From Planctomycetota bacterium (GTDB taxonomy: Bacteria > Planctomycetota > Phycisphaerae > UBA1845 > JANYLN01), in the NCBI GenBank assembly GCA_025357795.1, contig JANYLN010000245.1, positions 1-33,849 on the forward strand: a stretch of DNA of 33,849 nucleotides, read 5' to 3'. Positions 24,667-31,968 of the stretch are shown one piece after another. Below the pieces are notes generated by a model. The model saw nothing but the letters and a program-made list of their open reading frames with translations. It was not told where the DNA came from and ran no database searches. How positions within the stretch are numbered: the first letter of the stretch is position 1; the number at the start of each line of letters is the position of its first letter. The position numbers and the translations under genes were made by a program.

Positions 24667-24762
24667 ACGCCTTCCAAACCCGTGTTGTCCAAGGCCGAAC
24701 TCGAAGTGGTCCGCGTGATCTGGGACTTGGGCGAGGCTGCCCGGATCAAGGCTTCGGTCTGA
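24667..24762 (+). pseudogene. 5' remnant of a BlaI/MecI-family repressor gene
   Basis: The frame reads PSKPVLSKAELEVVRVIWDL followed by GEAA, which is the first helix of BlaI-type winged-helix repressors (LSxxELEVMxxIW). The start codon appears to be ACG at 24667, placed six bases after a GAGGT ribosome site where an ATG would be expected, so it may be a mutated ATG. After GEAA (about 24741) similarity ends and a TGA follows at 24760. The remaining DNA-binding and dimerisation parts are missing. Whether anything is made is doubtful. Confidence 0.65.
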
Positions 24763-24893
24763 TCCTCGAAATCGACAAAGAGCGACCCCTTGAGCGGTAC
24801 TTGCTCACCGGCCGGGATCAGCCGGTCCAACGGGGCTCGGAATGCCTTGAGAATCCGATCCGGCGCCTCTTGCCGTGTGCTCCGTGCTGGCAT
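24735..24893 (-). pseudogene. 5' remnant of an unrecognised gene, convergent with the blaI-like remnant
   Basis: A strong ribosome site (AAGGAGGAAG) precedes the minus-strand ATG at 24893. The first 53 residues look like real protein (RILKAFRAPLDRLIPAGEQV, then GSLFVDFEDQTEALIRAA). At about 24735 the frame enters the antisense of the BlaI remnant and loses coding character, though it stays open to 24570. So two gene beginnings are fused face to face and both lack their 3' parts. I do not recognise the protein. The 236 bases between here and the protease start at 25130 hold no further gene that I can see. Confidence 0.5.
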
Positions 24894-25129
24894 GGTTCAC
24901 TTCCTCCTTGAAGTTCCCTGGCGGCTGGCTCCCTGCCACTAACCCTGCCTGTCTTACCAGAAATGGCCCACGGAAACTGTCACGGACCCCGGACCGGACG
25001 AATTCGGATGTCGCGCTTGCGAATATAGGCCGGCTCGGGCAGACTGTGGGGCTATCCGTGCCGTACGTGCAGTGGAAGTATGGCCCGCGGGTATGGATGT
25101 GATTGGCCATGGGATTCAAGGAGTTGCAC

Positions 25130-27307
25130 ATGGCGACAGACCGGTTGAGTGGTCTACGGTCGTACGGTTGGGTAGTGGTGGTTGGAACGGCTGTGCTGGC
25201 GAGCGGTCTGCTTGCCGGCTGCGCTGGTGGTCTCAAGGCTGGCAACTCGGTCAGCCCCGTCGAGGTTGATCGGCTGCGGACGAACCTCCGCAAAGTCGTC
25301 GCCCAGAGCCGCGACCGCGTCTTTCCCGCCTTGGTCAACATCCATGTGGTCACGGTCGATTACTATGGCGGTAAGGAACACAAGAACCGCTCGGTCGGCA
25401 GCGGCACGATCATCTCCAACGATGGCTTCGTCGTCACCAACCAGCACGTGACCAACGACGGCAAGAAATTCCGCTGCACCCTGGCCAACGAGGAGGAGAT
25501 CGGTGCCGCACTGGTCGGCGAGGACCCGCTCACCGACCTGGCCGTGCTGAAACTCAACCTCGCCGAGCGCAAGAGCAAGCAGCCCCTGCCGGTGGCCCTT
25601 TTCGGCAACTCCGAGGAACTGGAGATCGGCGACTACGTCATGGCGATGGGCTCGCCCTTTGCTTTGTCGCGGTCGGTGACTCTGGGCATCGTCTCGAATT
25701 CCAAGCGTGTCTTCGCCGGCGGGATGATGGGCGATGACGCCGAGGAGATGCAGCTCGAGGTCGGCCAGCGGACCGGCCTGTTCACCCAGTGGATCCAGCA
25801 CGACGCCGCCATCAACCCCGGCAACAGCGGCGGCCCGCTGGTCAACCTCAACGGCGAGATCGTCGGTGTGAACGAACTGGGCGGTGGCAGCGGCCTGGGC
25901 TTTGCCATTCCGAGCAACCTCGCCCGCAAGGTCGTCGATGAACTGATCACCCACGGCGAGGTGCCGCGCAGCTACATCGGCTTGAGCCTCAAGCCGATTG
26001 AGAAGACGGGCCTGGAAAAGGGTGTCCTGGTCACCAGCGTCGTCAAGGACGAGCCCGCCTACAAGGCCGGCATCCGTGCGGGTGACGTCATCCTGGAAAT
26101 CGACGGTGCGGCCGTGACCGTCCGCTTCGCCGAGGAGGTTCCCCCGCTGGCCAAGCGGGTCGCCGACCTGCCGATCGGGTCGAGCCTCCGCGTCAAGTTC
26201 GAGCGCGACGACAAACTCACCGAGACGAGCATCAAGACCGTCAAGCTGCAGAAGGACCGCGGCAAGGAAGTTGCCTTCCGGCTCTGGGGACTGACGGGCA
26301 TGGAGATCACCGACAAAATGGCCTTCGATCACCACCTCGACAGCATCGAGGGCGTGATGGTCTCGGGCGTGCGCGACGGTGGCCCGGCGGCCATGGCCGA
26401 GCCGGCCTTGGCGGGCGGCGACGTGGTCCAGGTGGTGGATGGCCAGAAGGTCAAGGACCTCGATGGCTTTATCGCGACCTACGGGAACCTGACCGGCGCG
26501 GACAAGCCCAAGCCGATCCTCGTGCAGTTCGATCGCAACGGCAAGAACCACGTTACGCTGGTCAAGCCCAAGCCCAAGGACGAGGAAGACCCGCCCCGCG
26601 AGGTCGCCAAGGCCTGGATCGGCATTGACACCCAGCCCGTGCTCAAGGACCTCGCCGAGAAGCTCGGCAACGCCAAGGGCCTGGGCTTCCGCATCACCCG
26701 GATCTATCCCAACACCCAGGCCGCCAGGAGCGACCTGAAGGTCGGCGACATCATCGTCAGCCTCAATGGCGACGACATCAAGCCGCGCGGCATGCAGGAT
26801 GCCGCCATGCTTGCCCGGCAGGTTCGCAAGCTGAAAATCGGCGAGTCCGCCAATCTCAATGTGCTCCGCGAGGGCAAGGCGGTCCAGGTGGCCATTGACC
26901 TCGAGCGGACGCGACTGACACCCGATGAGGCCCTGCACGACCAGAACCGCGACTTCGAGGTGTCGGTCCGCGAACTGACGTTCTTCGATCGTGACGACAA
27001 CCGCTGGAGTGACGACGTGACGGGCGCGATCGTCTCGCAAATGGAACCGGCCGGGTGGGCAGGGCTTGGCGGCATTCGCCCCGGCGACCTGATCCAGCGG
27101 ATCGGCAGCTATGATATCAAGGACATTGATGCGTACCGCAAGGCCATGAAGGCAATCACCAAGGCCCAGCCGGACCGCGTGGTCTTCGTAGTGCTTCGGG
27201 ACCAGCGGACGCATTTCCAGTACATCGAGCCGGATTGGAAGCCGGTCTCGAACGATGACGCGTCCAAGACAAAGAGCAAGGCTACGCTCACCAAGGTAAA
27301 GGAGTAG
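25130..27307 (+). CDS. HtrA/DegP-like serine protease lipoprotein with about four PDZ-like domains
   Basis: This 725-residue exported protein starts with a signal sequence ending in a lipobox (LLAGC, Cys31). The trypsin-like domain has the full triad: His106 in VVTNQHVTN, Asp136 in DPLTDLAVLKL and Ser233 in NPGNSGGPLVN. Behind it come about four PDZ-like modules: YIGLSLKPIEK...KAGIRAGDVILEIDG (about 287-350), VMVSGVRDGGPAAMAEPAL (about 405-460), AWIGIDTQPVLKD...LKVGDIIVSLNGDDI (about 500-560) and AIVSQMEPAGWAGLGGIRPGDLIQRIG (about 640-700). E. coli DegP has two and DegS one, so this is an expanded form. Relatives degrade or sense misfolded envelope proteins. ATG 25130 has AAGGAG six bases upstream. 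The pseudoprotease gene follows after six bases. Confidence 0.93.
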   Translation: MATDRLSGLRSYGWVVVVGTAVLASGLLAGCAGGLKAGNSVSPVEVDRLRTNLRKVVAQSRDRVFPALVNIHVVTVDYYGGKEHKNRSVGSGTIISNDGFVVTNQHVTNDGKKFRCTLANEEEIGAALVGEDPLTDLAVLKLNLAERKSKQPLPVALFGNSEELEIGDYVMAMGSPFALSRSVTLGIVSNSKRVFAGGMMGDDAEEMQLEVGQRTGLFTQWIQHDAAINPGNSGGPLVNLNGEIVGVNELGGGSGLGFAIPSNLARKVVDELITHGEVPRSYIGLSLKPIEKTGLEKGVLVTSVVKDEPAYKAGIRAGDVILEIDGAAVTVRFAEEVPPLAKRVADLPIGSSLRVKFERDDKLTETSIKTVKLQKDRGKEVAFRLWGLTGMEITDKMAFDHHLDSIEGVMVSGVRDGGPAAMAEPALAGGDVVQVVDGQKVKDLDGFIATYGNLTGADKPKPILVQFDRNGKNHVTLVKPKPKDEEDPPREVAKAWIGIDTQPVLKDLAEKLGNAKGLGFRITRIYPNTQAARSDLKVGDIIVSLNGDDIKPRGMQDAAMLARQVRKLKIGESANLNVLREGKAVQVAIDLERTRLTPDEALHDQNRDFEVSVRELTFFDRDDNRWSDDVTGAIVSQMEPAGWAGLGGIRPGDLIQRIGSYDIKDIDAYRKAMKAITKAQPDRVVFVVLRDQRTHFQYIEPDWKPVSNDDASKTKSKATLTKVKE

Positions 27308-27313
27308 AAACGC

Positions 27314-28216
27314 ATGCGCGGATGCATCCAGGGTCGTCTGATGGCGACAGTCGTGGCGTTGGCGGTGCTGCTGGCCGGTACAGCCGGCGTACAAGCACAG
27401 TCAGCTGCCGACTACCATAAGCTGCTGCAGGAGAAGTCTCCGGCGTTCGTGACGATCAAGTTCGTGCTGAAGATGAAGATGGGCGGCATGGGCGAGACCG
27501 AGAGCGAAACCGAAATCACCGGTGCGATGATCGACCCCAAGGGGCTGGTCATCTGCTCGAATACGCAGCTGGGCGGCATCGCCGGCTTCATGCGCAGCAT
27601 GGGCCGCGAAATCTCCGCCATCCCGACCGAGATCAAGGTCCTGGTCGGCGAGGATACCGAAGGCCTCGATGCCCGGTTGATCGCCCGGGATACCGAACTC
27701 GACCTGGCCTGGGTGCAGATCAAGGAGCCTGGCGAGAAGAAGTTCGCCCACGTCAACCTGGCCAGTTCCGTTGATGCCAAGGTCGGCCAGTCGGTGGTGG
27801 GCGTTCGGCGGATGGCGAAGTTCTTCGACCGCACGACCGTTGTCAACGAGAGCCGCGTGGCGGGCGTCACCAAGAAGCCGCGCAAGCTGTACGTCCCGAT
27901 GCTGCCGCTGACGGGCAACCTGGGCCTGCCGGTTTTTGCGCCCGATGGCAAGGTGCTTGGCGTGGCGATCATGCAGATGCCCAGCGACGAGGACCAGGAT
28001 GAAAGCCCGGCCGCGATGTTCTCCCGCATGTCCAGTCTGCAGGACATGATGGCCGGCGTGATCCTGCCCGCTGCGGAAGTCATTGAAGCGACCCAGCGAG
28101 CCAGGCAGACCGCCGCGACGCAGCCTGCGGACCAGGAAGAGGCCGCCCCGGCCCAGCCCAAGGCAGCCCAGCCCAAGGCCCGGCCGGCCCCCTCGGACGT
28201 GGAAGACGAGCAATAA
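27314..28216 (+). CDS. Secreted trypsin-fold pseudoprotease, partner of the HtrA-like protein
   Basis: This 300-residue protein has a signal peptide (MATVVALAVLLAGTAGVQA, cleavage near residue 28). It then follows the order of the HtrA protease domain: GAMIDPKGLVICSNTQLGG aligns with the histidine region, RDTELDLAWVQI with the aspartate region and GNLGLPVFAPDGKVLGVAI with the serine region. The catalytic His is replaced (Thr84 or near), the Ser is Leu203, and only Asp130 remains, so it should not cleave peptides. It ends in a Pro/Ala/Gln/Lys tail with a 15-bp tandem repeat (28151-28180, AQPKA twice). ATG 27314 lies six bases after the protease stop with AAGGAG in reach, so the two are co-expressed. 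A binding or regulatory role for the protease is inferred. The 213-base gap after it shows no gene. Confidence 0.82.
   Translation: MRGCIQGRLMATVVALAVLLAGTAGVQAQSAADYHKLLQEKSPAFVTIKFVLKMKMGGMGETESETEITGAMIDPKGLVICSNTQLGGIAGFMRSMGREISAIPTEIKVLVGEDTEGLDARLIARDTELDLAWVQIKEPGEKKFAHVNLASSVDAKVGQSVVGVRRMAKFFDRTTVVNESRVAGVTKKPRKLYVPMLPLTGNLGLPVFAPDGKVLGVAIMQMPSDEDQDESPAAMFSRMSSLQDMMAGVILPAAEVIEATQRARQTAATQPADQEEAAPAQPKAAQPKARPAPSDVEDEQ
28151..28180 (+). repeat. 15-bp tandem repeat at the end of the pseudoprotease gene
   Basis: GCCCAGCCCAAGGCA (28151-28165) is followed directly by GCCCAGCCCAAGGCC (28166-28180), translated as AQPKA AQPKA in the low-complexity tail. Confidence 0.85.
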
Positions 28217-28429
28217 TCGGATGTGGCGTGCCAGGACTGATTCACCCTGAGATTGCCGAGGGGCCTGTCGGGCCGCGACCGTGCCTAAGATACCAGGACG
28301 GGCGTCAGCATCGCGAAACCCCAATGTGGGTGGCGGTGCCGGCGCCCGGTTCTTTTCCCTTCGTCACCACCTCGAGGCCGAGGCGCTCGTGTTGCAGCCG
28401 CTTCCTGCCGCCGCCTCCGCCCTCGACCC

Positions 28430-29656
28430 TCACTCCTTGCGCTGGATCCCGTCCTTGCCGTCGCCGCACTCCTGCACGGCTCCCGGCGCGGGGCGGATGT
28501 GCTCGATAAAGAGCGTCTTTCGCTGTTGGACGCATGCGGCCGCATAGAGGTACATTGCCGCCGACCAGGTCTGCCAGTCCCGCCCGCGAGGCGTGCCATC
28601 CTGGGCCCTGATCCACTCGTTGAAACCCCACTCTACGTCCGTCTCGTGCGCCGGCTTGACCAGGTCCGTCAGGGCGGCCAGCCTCTCCTCCGCCAGGCGG
28701 AACCGCCCGGTCGCCACGATCGCAGCGACGTAGAAACCGCAGATGAAAGGCCAGATCCCGCCGTTGTGATAGTCGCCCGGCATGTTGAAGTGCTGGTATC
28801 TGGGCCGCCAGTCCGCCTGCCCAGGCTGAATGTATGGGAACAGGCAGGGGGGCAGATCGACCGCGAGCAGCCCCTTTTCCCGCATCGCGTCGCACTCGGC
28901 TTCGGCCCAGGAGATCATGTTGTTCGCCCGGCAGGGCGCCGCCACCCCCGACAGGATCGCCAGGCTGTTGCCCAGGAGGTCGAACCGTTCGTCGTTGAGG
29001 ACCTTGTAGGCCCACAGGGCGTAGTACGGCTTGTGCGGCACGACGAGTCCCTCGTGCGCGTGGTCGTGCCGATTGCCCGCCAGGATGTCGAAGCGGTTCA
29101 TCATCTTGCGAAGGGCGAGGGCCTGCTTCTCCCGGCCGTACAGCCGCAGGTAGAGATAGACCAGCGTGTTGACGAAAAGGCCGTAGCCCAGCACCCACTG
29201 CTCGTCGCGCCAGTCGCTGGTGGGCTGCTGGGCGACCATGATGGAGTCGTCGGGGCTCTGGTAGTCCATCCAGGTGAGGGCCTTCCCGGCGGCCTCGTCG
29301 AGGAACCGCTTTTCGCCGGTGTACTGCCGATATAAGGCCAGGCCGACCAGGAACAGGGGAGTCGTGTCGCTGGCCCCCACGTCCTGGGGATCGTGGGCCA
29401 GAGAGGGGATGTGGCCCCGCTTGGTCTGGTTCGTGGCCAGGGCCTCCAGCGTGCGGCGCAAGGCGTCGATGAGTTCCTCGTTGCCGCTGGCCAGGATCCC
29501 GAAGGCGGAGATCATCAAATCGCGAGTGTACGGTTCCGGGTAGCCCGATCCAGCCGTCCGCGGCAACCCGTGGAAGGGGCCGCGGGCGTTGTGCAGTAAT
29601 ACCGCCAGCGCCGCCTGCTTGGCCTGTTCGACCGGGACGTACAAGTCCTGCTTCAT
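28430..29656 (-). CDS. Glycosidase of the (alpha/alpha)6-barrel type, GH100/glycogen-debranching-like
   Basis: This 408-residue cytoplasmic protein looks like a six-hairpin glycosidase. GYPEPYTRDLMISAFGILAS (about 38-57, with an acidic residue after Arg), GHIPSLAHDPQD, MPGDYHNGGIWPFICGFYVAA (about 297-317), VEWGFNEWIRAQDG (about 349-362) and DWQTWSAAMYLYAAA (about 367-381) parallel blocks in alkaline/neutral invertases (family GH100) and in debranching-enzyme C-terminal domains. Invertases split sucrose and debranching enzymes split alpha-1,6-glucosidic bonds; which applies is undecided. It has no signal peptide. ATG 29656 has only a weak ribosome site. It is the third gene of an operon with a GT4 glycosyltransferase and a PIG-L deacetylase, which suggests work on a small glycoside or compatible solute. 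Confidence 0.75.
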   Translation of the reverse strand: MKQDLYVPVEQAKQAALAVLLHNARGPFHGLPRTAGSGYPEPYTRDLMISAFGILASGNEELIDALRRTLEALATNQTKRGHIPSLAHDPQDVGASDTTPLFLVGLALYRQYTGEKRFLDEAAGKALTWMDYQSPDDSIMVAQQPTSDWRDEQWVLGYGLFVNTLVYLYLRLYGREKQALALRKMMNRFDILAGNRHDHAHEGLVVPHKPYYALWAYKVLNDERFDLLGNSLAILSGVAAPCRANNMISWAEAECDAMREKGLLAVDLPPCLFPYIQPGQADWRPRYQHFNMPGDYHNGGIWPFICGFYVAAIVATGRFRLAEERLAALTDLVKPAHETDVEWGFNEWIRAQDGTPRGRDWQTWSAAMYLYAAACVQQRKTLFIEHIRPAPGAVQECGDGKDGIQRKE

Positions 29657-29686
29657 ATCTAACTTTATGCCTGCGCACGTGCCGGG

Positions 29687-29706
29687 GCTCGTTCGGTAAA
29701 ACGAGC
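29687..29706. other. Hairpin between the glycosyltransferase and glycosidase genes
   Basis: GCTCGTT (29687-29693) pairs with AACGAGC (29700-29706) around a 6-base loop in the 72-base gap. There is no T tract on the minus-strand downstream side, so it is more likely an mRNA processing or stability element than a terminator. Confidence 0.5.
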
Positions 29707-29728
29707 GCGCCCTTTTGGGGAGAGCCGT

Positions 29729-30871
29729 TCAACGGATCCCTAATTTGTCCTGCAGGATCTGCAGCAGCTTCGCGGCGACGACGCGGTAGTCGTAGCAATC
29801 GACGGCCCGTTTCCGGCCGGCCTGGCCCATCTGCCGGCGCAGGTTCGCGTCGGTCATCAGGTCCATCAGGTAGTTGGCGATATCGTGAACGCTTGCGCGG
29901 TAATCGGATGTACGCGGCGTGTCGAAGACGATGCGGTGGCCGTTCTCAAAGCCTGCCTCCTCGCCCAGCACCGTCTCGCCGATGCGGATCTCGGTGGCGA
30001 CCCCCGCCAGGAAGGCCGTCTTGCCGTGGACCAGCGTGTCGAGCATCGCCATTGCCTTGATGCTGATGACCGGCTTACCGCAGGCCCCGGCTTCGATCTG
30101 GGGCATGCCGAAGCCCTCGATCCGGCTGGGGGCGGCGTAGATGTCGCACGCCGCCATCAGGTACGGCATGAAGTTCCGGCTGACGACGTTGGTGGTGTAG
30201 ATCACCCGTCGCTCGATGCCCAGGTGGCTGGCCAGTTGCAGGTCCTCGAGGTTCTGCCGCAGCGTCCGCGGCTGGGGCCATACCTTGCAGACGTACCGCC
30301 AGTCCGGGGCCTTGTGGTCGATGATCGACAGGGCCTGCATGACCTCCTGGGCGCCCTTGCTGGCGGCGTCGCCTCCGACCGTGAGGATCATGCACTGCTC
30401 CGGCAAGACGCCCAGGGCCTCGCGGACCGTGGCGACCTGCGGGTCGCTGGTATCGCGGGGGACGAACTGGTCCGTATCAATTCCCACCGGCAGGACATGG
30501 ATCTTCTCGCCATCGATGCCGTCGCGGATGTAGACCTCCTTGACCCATTGGCTGGTCACCAGGATCAAGGGCAGGGCGTTGAGCACCTCCCGGTAGTTGG
30601 CGATGTAGCCGTCGGCCACCAGCCACGGTACCGCCGCCACGCCGTAGCGCTGCGGGTGCAGCACCAGGTGGGGCACGTGCCCCCAGTAGCCGATGCCGAC
30701 CACCACGTCCGGCTTGAACCAGCGGTAGTACCACTCCTTTTCCTGGCCCGACTCCAGGTGGACCGAATGGACGTCCACCCCCAGCGCCTGCAGGCCCTTG
30801 AAGAGCATGTAGCCCTGGGTCGCCAGCCCGCCGGGCTGCGGCGGGTATTCGTACAGCACGAGGATTTTCAT
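29729..30871 (-). CDS. GT4-family glycosyltransferase
   Basis: This 380-residue GT-B glycosyltransferase opens with MKILVLYEYPPQPGGLATQG, the usual glycine-rich acceptor-side loop. It carries VLPVGIDTDQFVP at the domain border (about 125-140) and the donor-site block APSRIEGFGMPQIEAGACGKPVI (about 245-267), with the EGFGMPxxEA signature of family GT4. The product transfers a sugar from a nucleotide donor; the acceptor is unknown. Its ATG overlaps the TGA of the deacetylase gene (ATGA), and the glycosidase gene follows after 72 bases. A GT4 enzyme beside a PIG-L deacetylase recalls the BshA/BshB and MshA/MshB thiol-cofactor pairs, but nothing else of those pathways is here. Confidence 0.88.
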   Translation of the reverse strand: MKILVLYEYPPQPGGLATQGYMLFKGLQALGVDVHSVHLESGQEKEWYYRWFKPDVVVGIGYWGHVPHLVLHPQRYGVAAVPWLVADGYIANYREVLNALPLILVTSQWVKEVYIRDGIDGEKIHVLPVGIDTDQFVPRDTSDPQVATVREALGVLPEQCMILTVGGDAASKGAQEVMQALSIIDHKAPDWRYVCKVWPQPRTLRQNLEDLQLASHLGIERRVIYTTNVVSRNFMPYLMAACDIYAAPSRIEGFGMPQIEAGACGKPVISIKAMAMLDTLVHGKTAFLAGVATEIRIGETVLGEEAGFENGHRIVFDTPRTSDYRASVHDIANYLMDLMTDANLRRQMGQAGRKRAVDCYDYRVVAAKLLQILQDKLGIR

Positions 30872-31584
30872 GTTTCTCCCTCCGACTGTTGGATCCGGTG
30901 GATAGCGGCAGCCGGGGTGTCAAAGCACCAGTAGCCTTCCTGGCGGGGCGTTGCGCGCGCCTCCCAGCTGTCGGCCGCAAAACCGTAGACGTCCGTTATC
31001 AGACGGTACTTTTCCCGCCAGAGACCCTCGGGCAGTTCCTGCCGCACGTCAGCATCGCTGCGGGGTCGCGGCAGGTACCGCCGCTGGCCATCCTCGTAGG
31101 CGAACATCCACAGCCGCTCGGCTGTGAGTTTCTGCCCCGCCCAGAGCGCAACGACTGCTCGGCACACCTCTTCGTGTCGGCGGTGGCGCGTGTATTCGCC
31201 CGCGGGCCCGTGCGTGAAGACGTGCCGGAATCGCCCGCGCGGCAGCGCGGTCTCAATCGCCCGCTGCACGAGGTCGCAGGGGAGGGTGGCTTGTTCGGGG
31301 CCATCGTCGAGATCCGCCATTTTGCCGTTTGCCCGTAGAACTCGCAGGATCCTGGCGAATCGGCGCGCGCGGTCCGGGTCGCTCGCGCGGCACAGCGTGA
31401 GAATGAACCAGTCCCAATCCGGATGGTTCAGGATCGCGCCGCCCGCCCAGAGAATCTCGTCGTCCGGGTGAGCGACGATCACCGCTGCTGCGGCAGTGGC
31501 GCGCGATATGTGACTTTCTGCAGAGCGACGCATAGATTGCTCGAAAGATCTATTGAAATCGCGCCCAGTAATGGATATTAACAT
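30868..31584 (-). CDS. PIG-L/LmbE-family deacetylase
   Basis: This protein of up to 238 residues is a zinc-dependent N-deacetylase of the PIG-L superfamily, which removes acetyl groups from N-acetylglucosamine-type sugars. The metal motif AHPDDE (VIVAHPDDEILWAGGAIL, about 36-53) and the second metal-site region THGPAGEYTRHRRHEEV (about 124-140) are clear. The C-terminal part (YLPRPRSDADVRQELPEGLWREKYRLITDVYG) resembles no thiol-cofactor deacetylase in particular. The start is open: ATG 31584 (used) or ATG 31533, which would give 221 residues; neither has a good ribosome site, and the first 20 residues are not conserved-looking. It is the first gene of the operon and overlaps the glycosyltransferase start. 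Confidence 0.85.
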   Translation of the reverse strand: MLISITGRDFNRSFEQSMRRSAESHISRATAAAAVIVAHPDDEILWAGGAILNHPDWDWFILTLCRASDPDRARRFARILRVLRANGKMADLDDGPEQATLPCDLVQRAIETALPRGRFRHVFTHGPAGEYTRHRRHEEVCRAVVALWAGQKLTAERLWMFAYEDGQRRYLPRPRSDADVRQELPEGLWREKYRLITDVYGFAADSWEARATPRQEGYWCFDTPAAAIHRIQQSEGET

Positions 31585-31968
31585 TATAGGTTTGCACGTC
31601 AGACGTGAGCGCGGGAATCTCTGAGGAGATCTGAGCGGCCGGCGGCAGACTTAGCGGAGACCCAGAAAGTGGATAGTCCTCCTCACTCCTGTTGACGCCG
31701 GAGGCTCGCAGCAGCCTCACGACCGGCGCGGCGCAAAGTTCGTCTGCCCTCCCGAAGAAAAACCATTGACATAGTTCGGCCGGTTGGCATTATGAATGCT
31801 GGCACATCTGCGTGGTGAGGGCAGGTGGGCGTCCCCCGTGCAGTGCGAACGATTCCAGACGGATACAATAGGGGCAGTCTGCACATTTGAACCCGCCTTG
31901 CGAGGTCCGCAGGGGCTACAAGGGGTTTGGGTAGACCGCAAGCAGAAAGAAAGAGGTTCCAGCAGACA
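31585..31968. other. Divergent intergenic region, 384 bases
   Basis: This gap separates the deacetylase operon (minus) from the methyltransferase/ligase fusion (plus). It is less GC-rich near the deacetylase start (about 31540-31600). Open frames inside it have no coding character and no ribosome sites. Promoters for both directions are expected here; one plus-strand candidate is listed separately. Another -10-like TACAAT occurs at 31864-31869 without a good -35 box. Confidence 0.6.
31766..31793 (+). promoter_or_regulatory. Candidate sigma-70-type promoter of the fusion gene
   Basis: A perfect TTGACA (31766-31771) is followed after 16 bases by CATTAT (31788-31793). Transcription from here would leave a leader of about 170 bases before the start codon at 31969. 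Confidence 0.5.

Noticed and set aside
25154-27394. A 746-codon minus-strand open frame opposite the HtrA-like gene
   Set aside because: The length comes from codon bias on the opposite strand. The plus strand has the catalytic triad, PDZ motifs, lipobox and ribosome site.
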